Origin: Actinomycetales bacterium
GTDB taxonomy: Bacteria; Actinomycetota; Actinomycetes; Actinomycetales; Cellulomonadaceae
Length of the DNA stretch: 64,000 bases
NCBI GenBank assembly: GCA_020444245.1
Contig: JAHLLI010000008.1
Span: 124,001 to 188,000 of the forward strand
Direction of reading: 5' to 3'
Positions 37,969 through 49,040 of this stretch are shown in pieces (within the stretch, counting starts at the first letter, position 1; each line of letters starts with the position of its first letter). Both the position numbers and the translations under genes were made by a program. The notes beneath the pieces were generated by a model. That model saw only the letters and a list, made by a program, of their open reading frames with translations. It was not told the DNA's origin and ran no database searches.

Positions 37969-40900
37969 GTGCGCACCGACCGTCGACCCAGGGCGGTGCG
38001 GCGTAGCCTCGCCGTCGCGTCCGCCCTGCTGGTCGCGCTCGTGCTCGCGGCCTCGGTCGCCGCCGCCGACGTCGGACGCCGGGCGGGCACGGGGACGACG
38101 CCTACGCCCACCCCCGCTCCCGCCGCCGCGGTCGCCGACGGCCTGGTGCTGGTGGGCACCGACGGGCTGCACTGGACGGACATCGACCGCACCGCCACGC
38201 CGACGCTGTGGCGGATGGTGTCCTCCGGTGCCGTCGGCTCGCTCTCGGTGCGCATGGGTGGCACCCAGAGCTGTCCGATCGACTCCTGGCTGACCCTGTC
38301 CGCAGCCGGCCGAGCAGTGGCCTCCACACCCGGCGGCGGTCAGGACCCGTCGTTGGACTGCGTGCCGCTGCCGGACCTCGTGACGTCCGGCGGCGTCGGC
38401 ACCGTGACCGTGCCGGGCTGGACGGACCTCGTGGCCCCCGACGCCTCGGCGTCCGCCGCGGGCTCGCCGACCGACGGCTCGGACACCGCGACACAGACGA
38501 CCCCGGTCGGCACGCCCGGCGTGCTCGGTGAGCGGATCACCGTGGCCGGCTCGTGCACGACGGCCGTGGGGCCCGGCGCGGCGCTCGCGCTCGCCCAGCC
38601 GGACGGCACGGTGGACCGGTATGCGGCGACCCTCGCCGACGTGACCGACGCCGACCTGCTGGCGTGCCCGGTCGACGTGGTCGACCTCGGCGAGCTCGGC
38701 TACGAGCCCGAGGGGCGTCGCCTCGCACTCGCCCGCCTGGACCGGACGCTCGCGGCGCTGATCGACCGGCTGCCGGACGGTTGGCACGTGGTCGTGGCGG
38801 GTCTGTCCGGGGGGGTCGGCGAGCAGGGGCTTCCCGCGGTGATCGACTGGCGGGTCGGCGGCGGTGCCGCGGTCTGGCTCACCTCCGACTCCACCCGCAG
38901 GGCGGGCATCGTCACGCTGACCGACCTGTCCGCGACGGCGGCGGTCGCCGCCGGGGCCGAGGACACGGACTTCGACGGCGCGCCGCTCAAGGAGGGCCCG
39001 GTGCGGCGGATGAGCACCGAGCGCACCGTGGAGAACCGGCGCTACCTCACCGAGCTCACCACCACGGTCACCCACCTGTCGCCGGTCTTCGCCGCTGTCG
39101 TGGTGCTGGGTGGCGTGGGCGCCGTGCTGGCGCTGCTGGCCGGACGCCGGCGGCCGATCGGCCTGGCGGCCCGGCGGGCGATCCGCGGCGTGCTGCTGGT
39201 CGTGACGTGTGCGCCGGCAGGGGCCTTCCTCGCCGCGGCGTCGCGGTGGTGGGTGACCCGCGCGCCGGTGGTCGCGGCGTCGCTGTGGACGGTGGTGGCG
39301 ACCGTCGGGTGCGCGCTGGTGGCCTGGGCGCTCGCGCGGGTCGTCGGCCGGCTCGCCCCGGTGAGCGCGGGCCGGGCGCCGTGGCTGCTGGGCGCGGCGG
39401 CCGCAACGGTGACGTGGCTCGTGCTCACCATCGACGGGCTCACCGGCACGCTGCTCCAGCAGGGGTCGATCCTCGGCGCGAGCGCGACGGTGGGCGCCCG
39501 GTTCTACGGCTTCGGCAACCTGGCGTTCGCGGTGTACGCGGCGAGCGCGCTCGTGCTGGCCGGGACGCTCGCCGCGGCAGCCGGCACGCGGCGCGTGGCG
39601 ATGCTGGCGGGGACCGCGGTGGGGCTCGTGACCGTGATCGTGGACGGCTGGCCGGGGTTCGGCGCGGACGTCGGCGGCATCCTCGCGCTGGTGCCGGCGT
39701 TCGTCGTGCTGCTGCTGGGCCTGACGGGGCGCGGGGTGACCGGTCGTCGGGTCCTGGGGGCTCTCGGGCTGGCGGTCGTCGTGACCGCCGTGATCGGCAT
39801 CATCGACTGGGCGGGACCTGGGCCGGCCTCGCACCTGGGCCTGTTCGTGCAGCGCGTCGTGGACGGCCAGGCCTGGGGGCTGGTGGCGGAGAAGGCGGCC
39901 GGTGCCTGGGCCACGGTGGCGAACCCGTGGGGCGCGCTCGCGACGGTCGGGTGCCTGGCAGTGATCCTGGCCCTGGCCGGCCCGCAGCGGTGGCGGCCGG
40001 AACCGGTCCGGCTCGCCTACCGGCGGTGGCCGGTGCTGGGCCGCACCGTGGTGGCCGTCGTGGTGGCCGCGGTGCTGGGCACCCTGCTCAACGACTCCGG
40101 CATCGCGGTGGCCGTGGTGATCCTCGGGCTCACCGGGGGGTTGCTCGCGGTCTCCTGGGCCGATCGCGCCGAGCTGCGCCGGGGGGCCCGCCCCCGGCTG
40201 GACCCCGAGCGCGCCGGCGACGCCCTGGTGCGCGCCACCCCGCTGACCGTCCTGGCCGTCGGTGGAGGGATGGCCGCAGCGATGCTGCTGGGAGCCGCGG
40301 TGGTGCCGACCCAGGTCTCCGCGGGCGACGTCACGCACGGCGAGGGCACGCCGGTGGTCACGGCGGGCACCCCGCTGGTCGTGATCGGCACGGCGGGTCT
40401 GCGCTGGCAGGACGTGGACCGGACGGCCACCCCCACCCTGTGGGCCATGGTGCGCGACGGGGCGGTGGTCGGCGGCGTCGCGCCCGGGGTCACCTCGACG
40501 GACCGCAGGTGCGCGTCCGCCGGGTGGCTCGCGTTGTCCGCGGGCCGCTCGGTGATCACCGGGACGCGCGTCCCCGGCGGCTTCGAGTGCCTGCCGTGGG
40601 CGGCGACGCAGGACGCGTCGACCGGTGGCGGCGACGTCTCGGGGTGGGATGCCCTGGTGGCGGCCCAGCGCGGGTCGGCCTACGACCCCCACCCGGGGGT
40701 GCTCGGCGACACCCTGGCAGGTGCCGGGGTGTGCCGGATGGCGGTGGGCCCGGGCGCCGCGCTGGCGCTCGCCTCGTCGGACGGCACCGTGGCGCGCTAC
40801 CGCACCCTCGACGCGGCGCTCACCGACCCCGCTGACGCGTTCTCCTGCCCGGTGACGGTGGTCGACGCCGGCGCCGCGCCGTACGCGCCGGCGTCGCTCG

Positions 40901-42486
40901 TGGGCGTGCCCACCGACCTGGCCGCCCCGCCGCCGACCACCGACGGCCAGGACCGTGACGCGGCGCTCCTCGCGCTCGACGCGACCGTGCGGCGGGTGCT
41001 GGCCGCCGCACCGTCGGACGCGACGGTGCTCCTCGTGGACGTCGGCAACCCCGGCGCGGGGGCGCCGTGGCTGGGCGTCGGCGCCGTCGAGGCCGGTACG
41101 GGTCTGGGCGTGCGCTACCTGTCCTCGCCCTCGACCCGGTGGGAGGGCGTCGCGCGCCTGCTCGACGTGCCGACGACCATCCTGGCGTCCCAGGGCCTGG
41201 GCAACCCGGCGGACTTCTCCGGCGCGACGCTGGACGCGGCCGGCGCCCGTCCGGCGGACGTGTCGACGGTGGTCGACGGGCTCGCCGACCTCACCACGCG
41301 GGACCACGCCCTGCGGGGCCTGTCCGGCTGGCTGACCGGGACGCCGATGACGCTCGCGCTCCTGCTGCTCGGCGGGGCGTGGCTGCTGGGGCCGGTGCTC
41401 GCGGGGCGGCGCGGGAGCGCCACGGCCTCCCGGGCGCTCGACGCGGTGCTGGGTCTGCTCACCGCGCTGCCGATCGGCCTGTACCTGATGACCACATGGG
41501 TGTGGTGGCGCGCGCCAGACCCGGGCGTGGCGATGTGGCTCGCGATGGCCGGGGCCACGCTCACGGTCGCGGGGATGAGCGCTCTGGCGGCGTGCCGACC
41601 GGTGTGGTCGGCTGCGGCCGTGGTCTCCGTGATCACGTTCGGGGTGCTCACGATGGACGCCCTGCTGGGCACGCCGCTGCACCGGGGCAGCCCGCTGGGG
41701 CCCTCGCCGACGCTCGGCGGGCGGTACTACGGGTTCGGCAACCCGACCTACTCGATCTACGTCGTCGCCGCGCTGGTCACGGCGGCCGCGATCGGCTGGT
41801 GGCTGCGCGAGCGCGGCCACCGGGTGGTGGGCATGGTGGCGGCGGGAGCGATCGGCATGGTCGCGTTGCTCGTCGACCTGCTGCCCGGGCTGGGTGCGGA
41901 CGTAGGCGGCGGCCTGGTGCTGCTGCCGGCCGCCGCGATGGTCGTGCTCGCCGTCGGCGGGATCCGGGTCACCTGGACGCGTGCGGGGCTGATCGGGGTG
42001 GCTGGCGTGCTGCTGGTGGCCGGGATCGGCGTCCTGGACTGGATGCGTCCGGCGGACCAGCGCAGCCACCTGGGCCGGTTCGTGCAGTCCGTGATCGACG
42101 GGACCGCGTGGGAGACCATCTCGCGCAAGGCCGGCTACGCGGCCGCGACCTTGACCACGGGGCCGGTGGCCTGGATCACGGTCGCGGTGGTGGTCGGCGC
42201 CGTCGTGATCGTGTGGTCGTCCCGGCTGCGTCCGGCCTGGCTCACCCGGTTGGAGGGGCGGTGGCCGGTGGTGCGTCCGCTGATCATCGGGCTGCTGATC
42301 GCCGCGATCGGCGGGTCGCTGGTCAACGACTACGGCACCCGGATCGCCACGGTCCTGCTCGCCCTTGCGGTGCCGATGCTGGGCCGCATGGCCCTGCGCG
42401 CAGGCCGGCTCGCCGACGCGGGGACAGCTGAGGTCGTGGTTCCCGATCCTGGACAACCGGCCCCGGCTGCCGAGCCGGACAACTAG
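37969..42486 (+). CDS. 1505-aa membrane protein: tandem duplication of [phosphatase-superfamily-like ectodomain + polytopic membrane domain]
   Basis: Repeated landmarks: LVLVGTDGLHWTDIDRTATPTLWRMV / LVVIGTAGLRWQDVDRTATPTLWAMV; VGPGAALALAQPDGTVDRY / VGPGAALALASSDGTVARY; ARFYGFGNLAF / GRYYGFGNPTY; HLGLFVQRVVDG / HLGRFVQSVIDG. Confidence 0.92.
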   Translation: MRTDRRPRAVRRSLAVASALLVALVLAASVAAADVGRRAGTGTTPTPTPAPAAAVADGLVLVGTDGLHWTDIDRTATPTLWRMVSSGAVGSLSVRMGGTQSCPIDSWLTLSAAGRAVASTPGGGQDPSLDCVPLPDLVTSGGVGTVTVPGWTDLVAPDASASAAGSPTDGSDTATQTTPVGTPGVLGERITVAGSCTTAVGPGAALALAQPDGTVDRYAATLADVTDADLLACPVDVVDLGELGYEPEGRRLALARLDRTLAALIDRLPDGWHVVVAGLSGGVGEQGLPAVIDWRVGGGAAVWLTSDSTRRAGIVTLTDLSATAAVAAGAEDTDFDGAPLKEGPVRRMSTERTVENRRYLTELTTTVTHLSPVFAAVVVLGGVGAVLALLAGRRRPIGLAARRAIRGVLLVVTCAPAGAFLAAASRWWVTRAPVVAASLWTVVATVGCALVAWALARVVGRLAPVSAGRAPWLLGAAAATVTWLVLTIDGLTGTLLQQGSILGASATVGARFYGFGNLAFAVYAASALVLAGTLAAAAGTRRVAMLAGTAVGLVTVIVDGWPGFGADVGGILALVPAFVVLLLGLTGRGVTGRRVLGALGLAVVVTAVIGIIDWAGPGPASHLGLFVQRVVDGQAWGLVAEKAAGAWATVANPWGALATVGCLAVILALAGPQRWRPEPVRLAYRRWPVLGRTVVAVVVAAVLGTLLNDSGIAVAVVILGLTGGLLAVSWADRAELRRGARPRLDPERAGDALVRATPLTVLAVGGGMAAAMLLGAAVVPTQVSAGDVTHGEGTPVVTAGTPLVVIGTAGLRWQDVDRTATPTLWAMVRDGAVVGGVAPGVTSTDRRCASAGWLALSAGRSVITGTRVPGGFECLPWAATQDASTGGGDVSGWDALVAAQRGSAYDPHPGVLGDTLAGAGVCRMAVGPGAALALASSDGTVARYRTLDAALTDPADAFSCPVTVVDAGAAPYAPASLVGVPTDLAAPPPTTDGQDRDAALLALDATVRRVLAAAPSDATVLLVDVGNPGAGAPWLGVGAVEAGTGLGVRYLSSPSTRWEGVARLLDVPTTILASQGLGNPADFSGATLDAAGARPADVSTVVDGLADLTTRDHALRGLSGWLTGTPMTLALLLLGGAWLLGPVLAGRRGSATASRALDAVLGLLTALPIGLYLMTTWVWWRAPDPGVAMWLAMAGATLTVAGMSALAACRPVWSAAAVVSVITFGVLTMDALLGTPLHRGSPLGPSPTLGGRYYGFGNPTYSIYVVAALVTAAAIGWWLRERGHRVVGMVAAGAIGMVALLVDLLPGLGADVGGGLVLLPAAAMVVLAVGGIRVTWTRAGLIGVAGVLLVAGIGVLDWMRPADQRSHLGRFVQSVIDGTAWETISRKAGYAAATLTTGPVAWITVAVVVGAVVIVWSSRLRPAWLTRLEGRWPVVRPLIIGLLIAAIGGSLVNDYGTRIATVLLALAVPMLGRMALRAGRLADAGTAEVVVPDPGQPAPAAEPDN

Positions 42487-42526
42487 GCTCGGCCCCGCCC
42501 GCGCACGCCGGCCGGAGGGAGGCGCC

Positions 42527-43465
42527 ATGTCGCTCGCGCGCTACGCCTATCTGGGACCGGCGGGCACCTTCACCGAGGCGGCCCTGCGTCAGGTCGTGGG
42601 TCCGGACCAGGGCGAGTACCTGCCGCAGGTCGACGTGGTCGCCGCGATCGAGGCGGTGCGCACGGGCGAGGCGGACTTCGCCGTGGTGGCGATCGAGAAC
42701 TCGGTCGAGGGCGGGGTCACCGCGGTGCTCGACGGCCTCGCGGTGGGCGAGCCGCTGATGCTGCTGCGCGAGATGCTCGTGCCGGTCACCTTCACCCTCG
42801 CCGCACGGTCCGGCACGGCGCTGGGCGACATCCGCCGGATCTCGGCCCACCCGCACGCCTGGGCGCAGTGCCGGCACTGGCTCGCCGGCCACCTGCCCGG
42901 CGTCGTGCACGTGCCCGCCACCTCCAACACCGCGCCGGCCGCGCTGCTGGCCGGCACCCGGGAGGACCTCGGCTTCGACGCGGCCCTGGTGCCGCCGCCC
43001 GCCGTGGCCCACTACGGGCTGGCGACGGTGGCCGAGCACGTCTCGGACAACGAGCACGCGGTCACCCGGTTCGTGCTGGTCGGCCGTCCCGGGCAGGTCC
43101 CGGAGCCGACCGGCGCGGACAAGACGACCCTCGTGGTCCACCTGCCCAGCAACCAGGCCGGTGCGCTGCTGGAGATGCTCGAGCAGTTCTCCACCCGGGG
43201 CGTGAACCTGTCGAGGATCGAGTCCCGGCCGATCGGGGACTCCCTGGGCCGGTACTCGTTCTCCATCGACGCCGAGGGGCACCTGGCCGATGAGCGGATG
43301 GGCGAGGCCCTGATGGGCCTGCACCGGGTGTGCCCGCACGTGCGCTTCCTCGGCTCCTACCCGCGGGTCGACGCGCCCTACGGCGACGTCCGGCCCGGCA
43401 CGTCCGACGAGGACTTCCGCGACGCCCGCGCGTGGGTCCAGGCGCTGCGCGACGGTCGACGCTGA
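42527..43465 (+). CDS. pheA: Prephenate dehydratase
   Basis: YLGPAGTFTEAAL; IENSVEGGVTAVLDGL; ACT domain GALLEMLEQFSTRGVNLSRIESRP. Confidence 0.96.
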   Translation: MSLARYAYLGPAGTFTEAALRQVVGPDQGEYLPQVDVVAAIEAVRTGEADFAVVAIENSVEGGVTAVLDGLAVGEPLMLLREMLVPVTFTLAARSGTALGDIRRISAHPHAWAQCRHWLAGHLPGVVHVPATSNTAPAALLAGTREDLGFDAALVPPPAVAHYGLATVAEHVSDNEHAVTRFVLVGRPGQVPEPTGADKTTLVVHLPSNQAGALLEMLEQFSTRGVNLSRIESRPIGDSLGRYSFSIDAEGHLADERMGEALMGLHRVCPHVRFLGSYPRVDAPYGDVRPGTSDEDFRDARAWVQALRDGRR

Positions 43466-43481
43466 GGCGACCCGCCTCGAG

Positions 43482-43498
43482 GCCCGCTCGCAGCGGGC
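43482..43498. terminator. Short bidirectional hairpin between convergent genes
   Basis: GCCCGCT-CGC-AGCGGGC. Confidence 0.5.
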
Positions 43499-44935
43499 TC
43501 AGGGGTTGGCCTGCACCCAGCGCCAGGCCTCGACCAGCTCGTCGGCGAGCAGGTCGACGTGCTCGGCCCGCATCGCGTACCCGATGACGCTCGCGCGGAT
43601 GATCCGGCGCCCCGCCCAGTCGCCGTGGGTCGGGTACACCCGGCCGCGCTCCTGCACGCGCTCGAGCACCCGCGAGGTGAGGGCGTCCCCGTCGGCCCCG
43701 TCGCCGCACGCGATCGCGACCTGGTTGGAGTGCACCTCGTTGAGCACGGACAGCCCGGGTTCGGCCGCGACCCGCGCCGCGAGCCGCCGGGCGAGCTCGC
43801 AGTGCCGGGCGACCAGCTCCCTGACCCCCTCGCGCCCGAGGTGGCGCAGGATCGCGTAGCTGGGCACGCCGCGGGCACGCCGTGACAGCTCCGGTGTGGA
43901 GTCCGCCGGCTCCCACCAGTCCGTGGTCGGCGGCAGGTAGGAGCCCCGCGCCGACATCGTCGCCACGAGGCTGGGCCGATCGCGCACCACGACCACCCCG
44001 GCGTCGAACGGTGCGTTGAGCCACTTGTGCAGGTCGACGGCCCAGCTGTCGGCCCGGCCCACCCCGGCGAGGCGGTCGGCGAGCTTAGGGACGGCGGCGA
44101 GCCACAGCCCGAACGCGCCGTCGACGTGGACCCAGCCGTCCCGCTCGCGGACCAGGTCGATCAGCGGGTCGAACGGGTCGAACGCCCCGGTGTTGATCTG
44201 CCCGGCCTGGAGGATCACGAGCGGTGGCGTCGTGCACCGGTCCAGCGCGGCCGCGAAGGCGTCCGGCCGGATCCGGCCCTCGGCGTCGGTGGCGACCCGC
44301 ACGGCGCGCGCGTCGCCGAACCCCGCGTACCGCAGTGCCGCCAGCGGCGCCGAGTGCGCGTCGGCCCCGATGAGGACGTCGATCGGCGGCGCCCCGACGA
44401 TGCCCTCGCGCTCGACGTCCCACCCGCGCGCCGCCCACAGCGCGTGGCGGGCGGCCATGACGCCGACCATGTTCGCGGTGGTGCCGCCGGACACGAGCCC
44501 CGCGCCGCTCGCGGGGGGCAGGCCGAGCAGGTCGATCACCCAGTCGCAGACGGCGCGCTCCATCGCGCTGATGGCCGGGGTCTCGAAGGAGCTCCCGGCG
44601 TTCTGCCCCCACGCCGAGACGAGCATGTCCGCCGCGACGCCGACCGGGTGGGACCCGCCCAGCACGTAGCCGAAGAAGGTGGGCGCGGCCATCGCGTGCA
44701 GGGCGCCGTCCGCGCCGGCGACGATCTCGCCGACCACCTGCGCGGCGGGTGCGCCGTGCTCGCCGAGCGGTGCGCCGAACCGCCGGCCGGCCTCGCCCAG
44801 GCCCACCGTGGGTCGCGCCGGCGAGCCGGGCAGGTCGAGCCGGTAGGCGATCGCAGCGTCGGCGGCGATCCGCATGGCGGCCGCCTCGTCGGGTGTCAGG
44901 CCCGCCGGGGGGCTCTCGACGGCGCGGTCTGTCAT
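43499..44935 (-). CDS. Pyridoxal-dependent (group II) decarboxylase family protein
   Basis: APTFFGYVLGGSHPVGVAADML; GLVSGGTTANMVGVMAARHAL; DSWAVDLHKWLNAPFDAGVVVVRD PLP-lysine motif. Confidence 0.93.
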   Translation of the reverse strand: MTDRAVESPPAGLTPDEAAAMRIAADAAIAYRLDLPGSPARPTVGLGEAGRRFGAPLGEHGAPAAQVVGEIVAGADGALHAMAAPTFFGYVLGGSHPVGVAADMLVSAWGQNAGSSFETPAISAMERAVCDWVIDLLGLPPASGAGLVSGGTTANMVGVMAARHALWAARGWDVEREGIVGAPPIDVLIGADAHSAPLAALRYAGFGDARAVRVATDAEGRIRPDAFAAALDRCTTPPLVILQAGQINTGAFDPFDPLIDLVRERDGWVHVDGAFGLWLAAVPKLADRLAGVGRADSWAVDLHKWLNAPFDAGVVVVRDRPSLVATMSARGSYLPPTTDWWEPADSTPELSRRARGVPSYAILRHLGREGVRELVARHCELARRLAARVAAEPGLSVLNEVHSNQVAIACGDGADGDALTSRVLERVQERGRVYPTHGDWAGRRIIRASVIGYAMRAEHVDLLADELVEAWRWVQANP

Positions 44936-45005
44936 CGGGTGCCTCCATCGGCCGGCTGCCCGGATTCTCCCGGCCCGAGCCGGTGGTTCACAAGGGCTCC
45001 GGCGG

Positions 45006-45641
45006 TCAGCCCCACGCGGCCCGGACGACGGCGGTCGCGCCCTCGAGCATGGTCTGGGCGCCGATCGAGGCGAGCAGCAGACCCAGGAACCGGATGAGGA
45101 TGGCGTGGCCACGCCGATCCAGCCGCGCGGTGACCACCTCGGCGCCGGCGAGCGCGGCCAGCACCGCCAGTGCCGCGATCAGCACGGCGAGCAGCACCTC
45201 ACCCACGCCCGCGACCGTGTGGTGCCGGGCCGCGAGGGTGATCGCTGTGGCGATCGCGCCCGGCCCCGCGATCAGCGGCATCGCCAGCGGCACGACGAGC
45301 GAGTCCCGCGCGTCGGTGGGGCCGGAGTCGGGCCCACCGTGGTGGCCCTGGAGGCGGGACGTGCTCCCGCCGAGCATCTCGATGCCCATGAGGAGGATCA
45401 CCAGCCCACCCGCGGCGCGCAGCGCGTCCACCGAGATCCCGAGCAGGTGCAGCAGCGGTGCGCCCGCCAGCACCGAGGTGCCGAGGATCACCACGACCGC
45501 GGTCGCCACGGTGGCGGCCTCGTGCCAGCGTCGTCGCCGGCCCTCGCCGGTGGTGATCTCCGCGAAGACCGGTACCGCACCCAGCGGGTTGGTGATCGCG
45601 ATCAGCGCCACCGCGGCCAGTGCGATCCCCCCGAGAGACAT
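45006..45641 (-). CDS. MarC family membrane protein
   Basis: LIAITNPLGAVPVFAEITTGEGRRRR; GGLVILLMGIEMLGG; VVPLAMPLIAGPGAIATAITLA. Confidence 0.93.
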   Translation of the reverse strand: MSLGGIALAAVALIAITNPLGAVPVFAEITTGEGRRRRWHEAATVATAVVVILGTSVLAGAPLLHLLGISVDALRAAGGLVILLMGIEMLGGSTSRLQGHHGGPDSGPTDARDSLVVPLAMPLIAGPGAIATAITLAARHHTVAGVGEVLLAVLIAALAVLAALAGAEVVTARLDRRGHAILIRFLGLLLASIGAQTMLEGATAVVRAAWG

Positions 45642-45652
45642 CGTCCGCCTCC

Positions 45653-46792
45653 TCAGGACACCCGCACGGTCAGGGCCCGCGGCTCCACGCGGGCCTCCAG
45701 CTCGAACGCCGCACCGACGATGTCGCCGTCCACCTGCACCTGCTGAGGTTCCCGGGTTCGCACCCGCACGACCTTCGCCCGGGCGTGGTCGATGTGCCCG
45801 ATCGACGCCGGCAGCTCGGCACGCACCCCGAACCGCTGGACCACCACCTCGCCGAACAGCTGCGTCCAGCCCAGCAGCCCACCGCGGGTGTCGATCGCGC
45901 CGACGTCGAGCCAGCCGTCGTCCAGCACCGCGTCGGGCAGCAGCGTGATGCCGCCCGGCAGCCTCCCGCAGTTGCCGATGAGGAGGCTGCGCAGCCTCAG
46001 CTGGTGCCAGGTGCTCGCATCGAGCCGGGCCTCCAGGCGCATCCGTCGCGCGTGCAGGTGCCGTGCCCCGGCGAAGAAGTAGGCCATCCAGCCGACCCTG
46101 GCCTTGAGGTGCTCGTCCGCGTCGGCGACCATCGCGGCGTCGAAGCCGATCCCGCCGATCACCAGGAACAGGTGTCGGTTGGACGGGTCCACGTCCTTGG
46201 GTGACATCGCGCCGTCACCGCCCGGGTCGAAGCCGGCCACCGGTGTCCCGCGCCCGTCGCGCAGCACCGTGAGCCAGCCGACGTCGATGGTCCGGTCCAG
46301 GCCCTCCAGCGCGATGCGCAGCTGCGCCTCGAGGTCGCCCAGCGGCAGGTCGAGGTTGCGGGCGAGCAGGTTCCCGGTGCCCTGGGGGAGCAGCGCCATC
46401 GCGGCCGGGGTGCCGATCAGACCCTCGGCCACCGCACGGACCGTGCCGTCCCCGCCGACCGCGACCACCACCTCCGCGCCGTCGGCCACCGCCTGCCGGG
46501 CCTGGCCCACCCCCGGGTCGTCCGGGGTGGTCTCGTACCAGAGCGGCTCGGGCAGGTACCGCGAGGCGCACGCCCGCACGGCGCGCTCGCGCAGCTCGGC
46601 CGCGCCGGGCTTGGCGGGGTTGGCCACGAACGCGACCTGCTGGCGCTGGACACCGGGCGCGGGAGGCACGTCCGGGTGTTGCGACGCGCGATGCAGCAGG
46701 CCGCTCAGCCGCCGCCGGTTCTGCACGGCGATCCACACCGCGACCAGGGCGACGAGCACCGCGACCACGCTCACCCAGCCCTGCCAGCTCAT
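45653..46792 (-). CDS. Diacylglycerol kinase-family lipid kinase
   Basis: [52 protein letters not shown]. Confidence 0.94.
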   Translation of the reverse strand: MSWQGWVSVVAVLVALVAVWIAVQNRRRLSGLLHRASQHPDVPPAPGVQRQQVAFVANPAKPGAAELRERAVRACASRYLPEPLWYETTPDDPGVGQARQAVADGAEVVVAVGGDGTVRAVAEGLIGTPAAMALLPQGTGNLLARNLDLPLGDLEAQLRIALEGLDRTIDVGWLTVLRDGRGTPVAGFDPGGDGAMSPKDVDPSNRHLFLVIGGIGFDAAMVADADEHLKARVGWMAYFFAGARHLHARRMRLEARLDASTWHQLRLRSLLIGNCGRLPGGITLLPDAVLDDGWLDVGAIDTRGGLLGWTQLFGEVVVQRFGVRAELPASIGHIDHARAKVVRVRTREPQQVQVDGDIVGAAFELEARVEPRALTVRVS

Positions 46793-46868
46793 GGGCACCA
46801 ACCTAGGGCCGGGCGCCGACGGAGTCCCGATGACGGCCGAGCCTGCCCGCGGTCGATACGCTCGGGGG

Positions 46869-48146
46869 GTGATCGACCTCCAGATGCTGCGGCACACCCC
46901 CGACGTCGTCCGAGCCAGCCAGCGAGCCCGCGGGGACGACGAGTCCGTCGTCGACACCGCCGTGGAGCTGGACGCCCGCCGTCGGGCCGCCCAGACCGAG
47001 TTCGAGCAGCTGCGTGCCGAGCAGAAGCAGATCGGCAAGCTGGTCGCCGCCGCGTCCGGGGACGAGAAGGCGGCCGTGCTGGCCCGCGCGAAGGAGCTCG
47101 CGGCGCAGGTCAAGGAGCGCGAGGCGGAGGCCGCCCGGCTGGCTGCCGAGCTCGACGACGTGCTCATGACGATCGGCAACGTCATCGTCGCCGGTGTGCC
47201 GTCCGGCGGCGAGGACGACTACATCGTGCTCAAGACGGTGGGCACCCCGCGCGACCTGGCCGCCGAGCTCGGCCGCGAGCCGCGCGACCACCTCGAGCTG
47301 GGCGAGGGCTTGCGCGCGATCGACACGGACCGGGGCGCGAAGGTCTCCGGGGCGCGCTTCTACTACCTGACCGGCATCGGCGCGCGCCTGGAGCTGGCGA
47401 TCCTCAACCTCGCGATGGACACCGCGCTCGCCCACGGGTTCACCCCCGTGATCACGCCGACGCTCGTCAAGCCCGAGGTGATGCGCGGCACCGGGTTCCT
47501 GGGCAAGCACTCCGACGAGGTCTACTACCTGCCCACCGACGACCTGTACCTGGTGGGCACGTCGGAGGTGGCGCTGGCCGGCTACCACGAGGGCGAGATC
47601 GTCGACCTGTCCGACGGGCCCCTGCGCTACGCGGGCTGGTCGGCCTGCTACCGGCGCGAGGCCGGCTCCTACGGCAAGGACACCCGCGGGATCATCCGCG
47701 TCCACCAGTTCCACAAGGTGGAGATGTTCGTCTACACCAGGCCGGAGGACGCCGAGGCCGAGCACGAGCGGATCCTGGCGATCGAGGAGGAGATGCTCGC
47801 CAAGCTCGAGCTGCCGTACCGGGTCATCGAGACCGCAGCCGGGGACCTCGGCTCGTCGGCGGCCCGCAAGCTCGACACCGAGGCGTGGCTGCCGAGCCAG
47901 CAGCGCTACCTGGAGCTGACCTCGACGTCGAACACCACGACGTTCCAGGCCCGCCGGCTCGGCATCCGCGAGCGCACCGAGAGCGGGACCCGGGTGATCG
48001 CCACGCTGAACGGCACGATGGCGAACACGAGGTGGATCGTGGCGATCCTGGAGAACCACCAGCAGGCCGACGGCTCGGTGCGGGTGCCGGAGGCGCTGCG
48101 CCCCTACCTGGGCGGCCTGGAGGTCCTGGAGCCGACCGCGTCGTGA
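46869..48146 (+). CDS. serS: Seryl-tRNA synthetase
   Basis: [22 protein letters not shown]; class II motifs [30 protein letters not shown]. Confidence 0.97.
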   Translation: MIDLQMLRHTPDVVRASQRARGDDESVVDTAVELDARRRAAQTEFEQLRAEQKQIGKLVAAASGDEKAAVLARAKELAAQVKEREAEAARLAAELDDVLMTIGNVIVAGVPSGGEDDYIVLKTVGTPRDLAAELGREPRDHLELGEGLRAIDTDRGAKVSGARFYYLTGIGARLELAILNLAMDTALAHGFTPVITPTLVKPEVMRGTGFLGKHSDEVYYLPTDDLYLVGTSEVALAGYHEGEIVDLSDGPLRYAGWSACYRREAGSYGKDTRGIIRVHQFHKVEMFVYTRPEDAEAEHERILAIEEEMLAKLELPYRVIETAAGDLGSSAARKLDTEAWLPSQQRYLELTSTSNTTTFQARRLGIRERTESGTRVIATLNGTMANTRWIVAILENHQQADGSVRVPEALRPYLGGLEVLEPTAS

Positions 48147-48961
48147 ACGCCCGGCCCACCGGTCGCGGCCCCTGGCTCGTCGCGCTGGACGTGGACGGCA
48201 CGGTGCTGGACTACCGCGAGCAGCTCTCGCCCGCGGTGGCCGACGCGGTCGCAGCCACCCGGGACGCCGGGCACCACGTGGTGCTCGCGACCGGCCGGTC
48301 GGTGACCGCGACGCTGCCGGTGGCCCGCGCCCTGGGCCTGACCGAGGGCTGGGCGGTGTGCTCGAACGGTTCGCTGACCATCCGGCTCGACCCGGGGCTC
48401 CCGGAGGGCTACGAGGTGGTCGAGATGGTCACCTTCGACCCGGGCCCGGCGCTGCGGCTGCTGCACCGCCATCTGCCCGACGCGCTGTTCGCGGTCGAGG
48501 AGATCGGGGTGGGGTTCCGGATGAACAAGCCCTTCCCGCCCGGCGAGCTGCACGGCGAGCACACCATCGTCGGCGTGGAGGAGCTTGCCGCGGAGCACGT
48601 CACCCGCCTCGTGGTGCGCAGCCCGGAGCACACCCCCGAGGAGTTCCACGCCCTCGCCTCGCAGATCGGCCTCGCGGACGTGACGTACGCGATCGGCTGG
48701 ACCGCGTGGATGGACGTGGCACCGGCCGGTGTCACCAAGGCCAGCGCGCTGGAGCCGCTGCGCGAGCGGCTGGGCGTGGGCCGGCGGACCCTCGCCGTCG
48801 GTGACGGGAACAACGACGTCGACATGCTCTCCTGGGCCTTCCGGGGCGTGGCGATGGGGCACGCCCCGGCCGGCGTGCGCGCCGCGGCCGACGAGGTCAC
48901 GGGCACGATCGAGCAGGACGGCGTGGCGGCCGTGCTGGCCTCGCTGCCGTCGGCCGGCTGA
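48143..48961 (+). CDS. HAD-superfamily (Cof-like) phosphatase
   Basis: GTGA overlap with serS stop; [32 protein letters not shown]. Confidence 0.94.
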   Translation: MNARPTGRGPWLVALDVDGTVLDYREQLSPAVADAVAATRDAGHHVVLATGRSVTATLPVARALGLTEGWAVCSNGSLTIRLDPGLPEGYEVVEMVTFDPGPALRLLHRHLPDALFAVEEIGVGFRMNKPFPPGELHGEHTIVGVEELAAEHVTRLVVRSPEHTPEEFHALASQIGLADVTYAIGWTAWMDVAPAGVTKASALEPLRERLGVGRRTLAVGDGNNDVDMLSWAFRGVAMGHAPAGVRAAADEVTGTIEQDGVAAVLASLPSAG

Positions 48962-49040
48962 GAACTGCCGAGCATCGCCGCAGGTCGCGGCTATGACAGC
49001 GCTTGCCTTCTCGGGGCTCGACCGTGGCACACTGGTCGGC

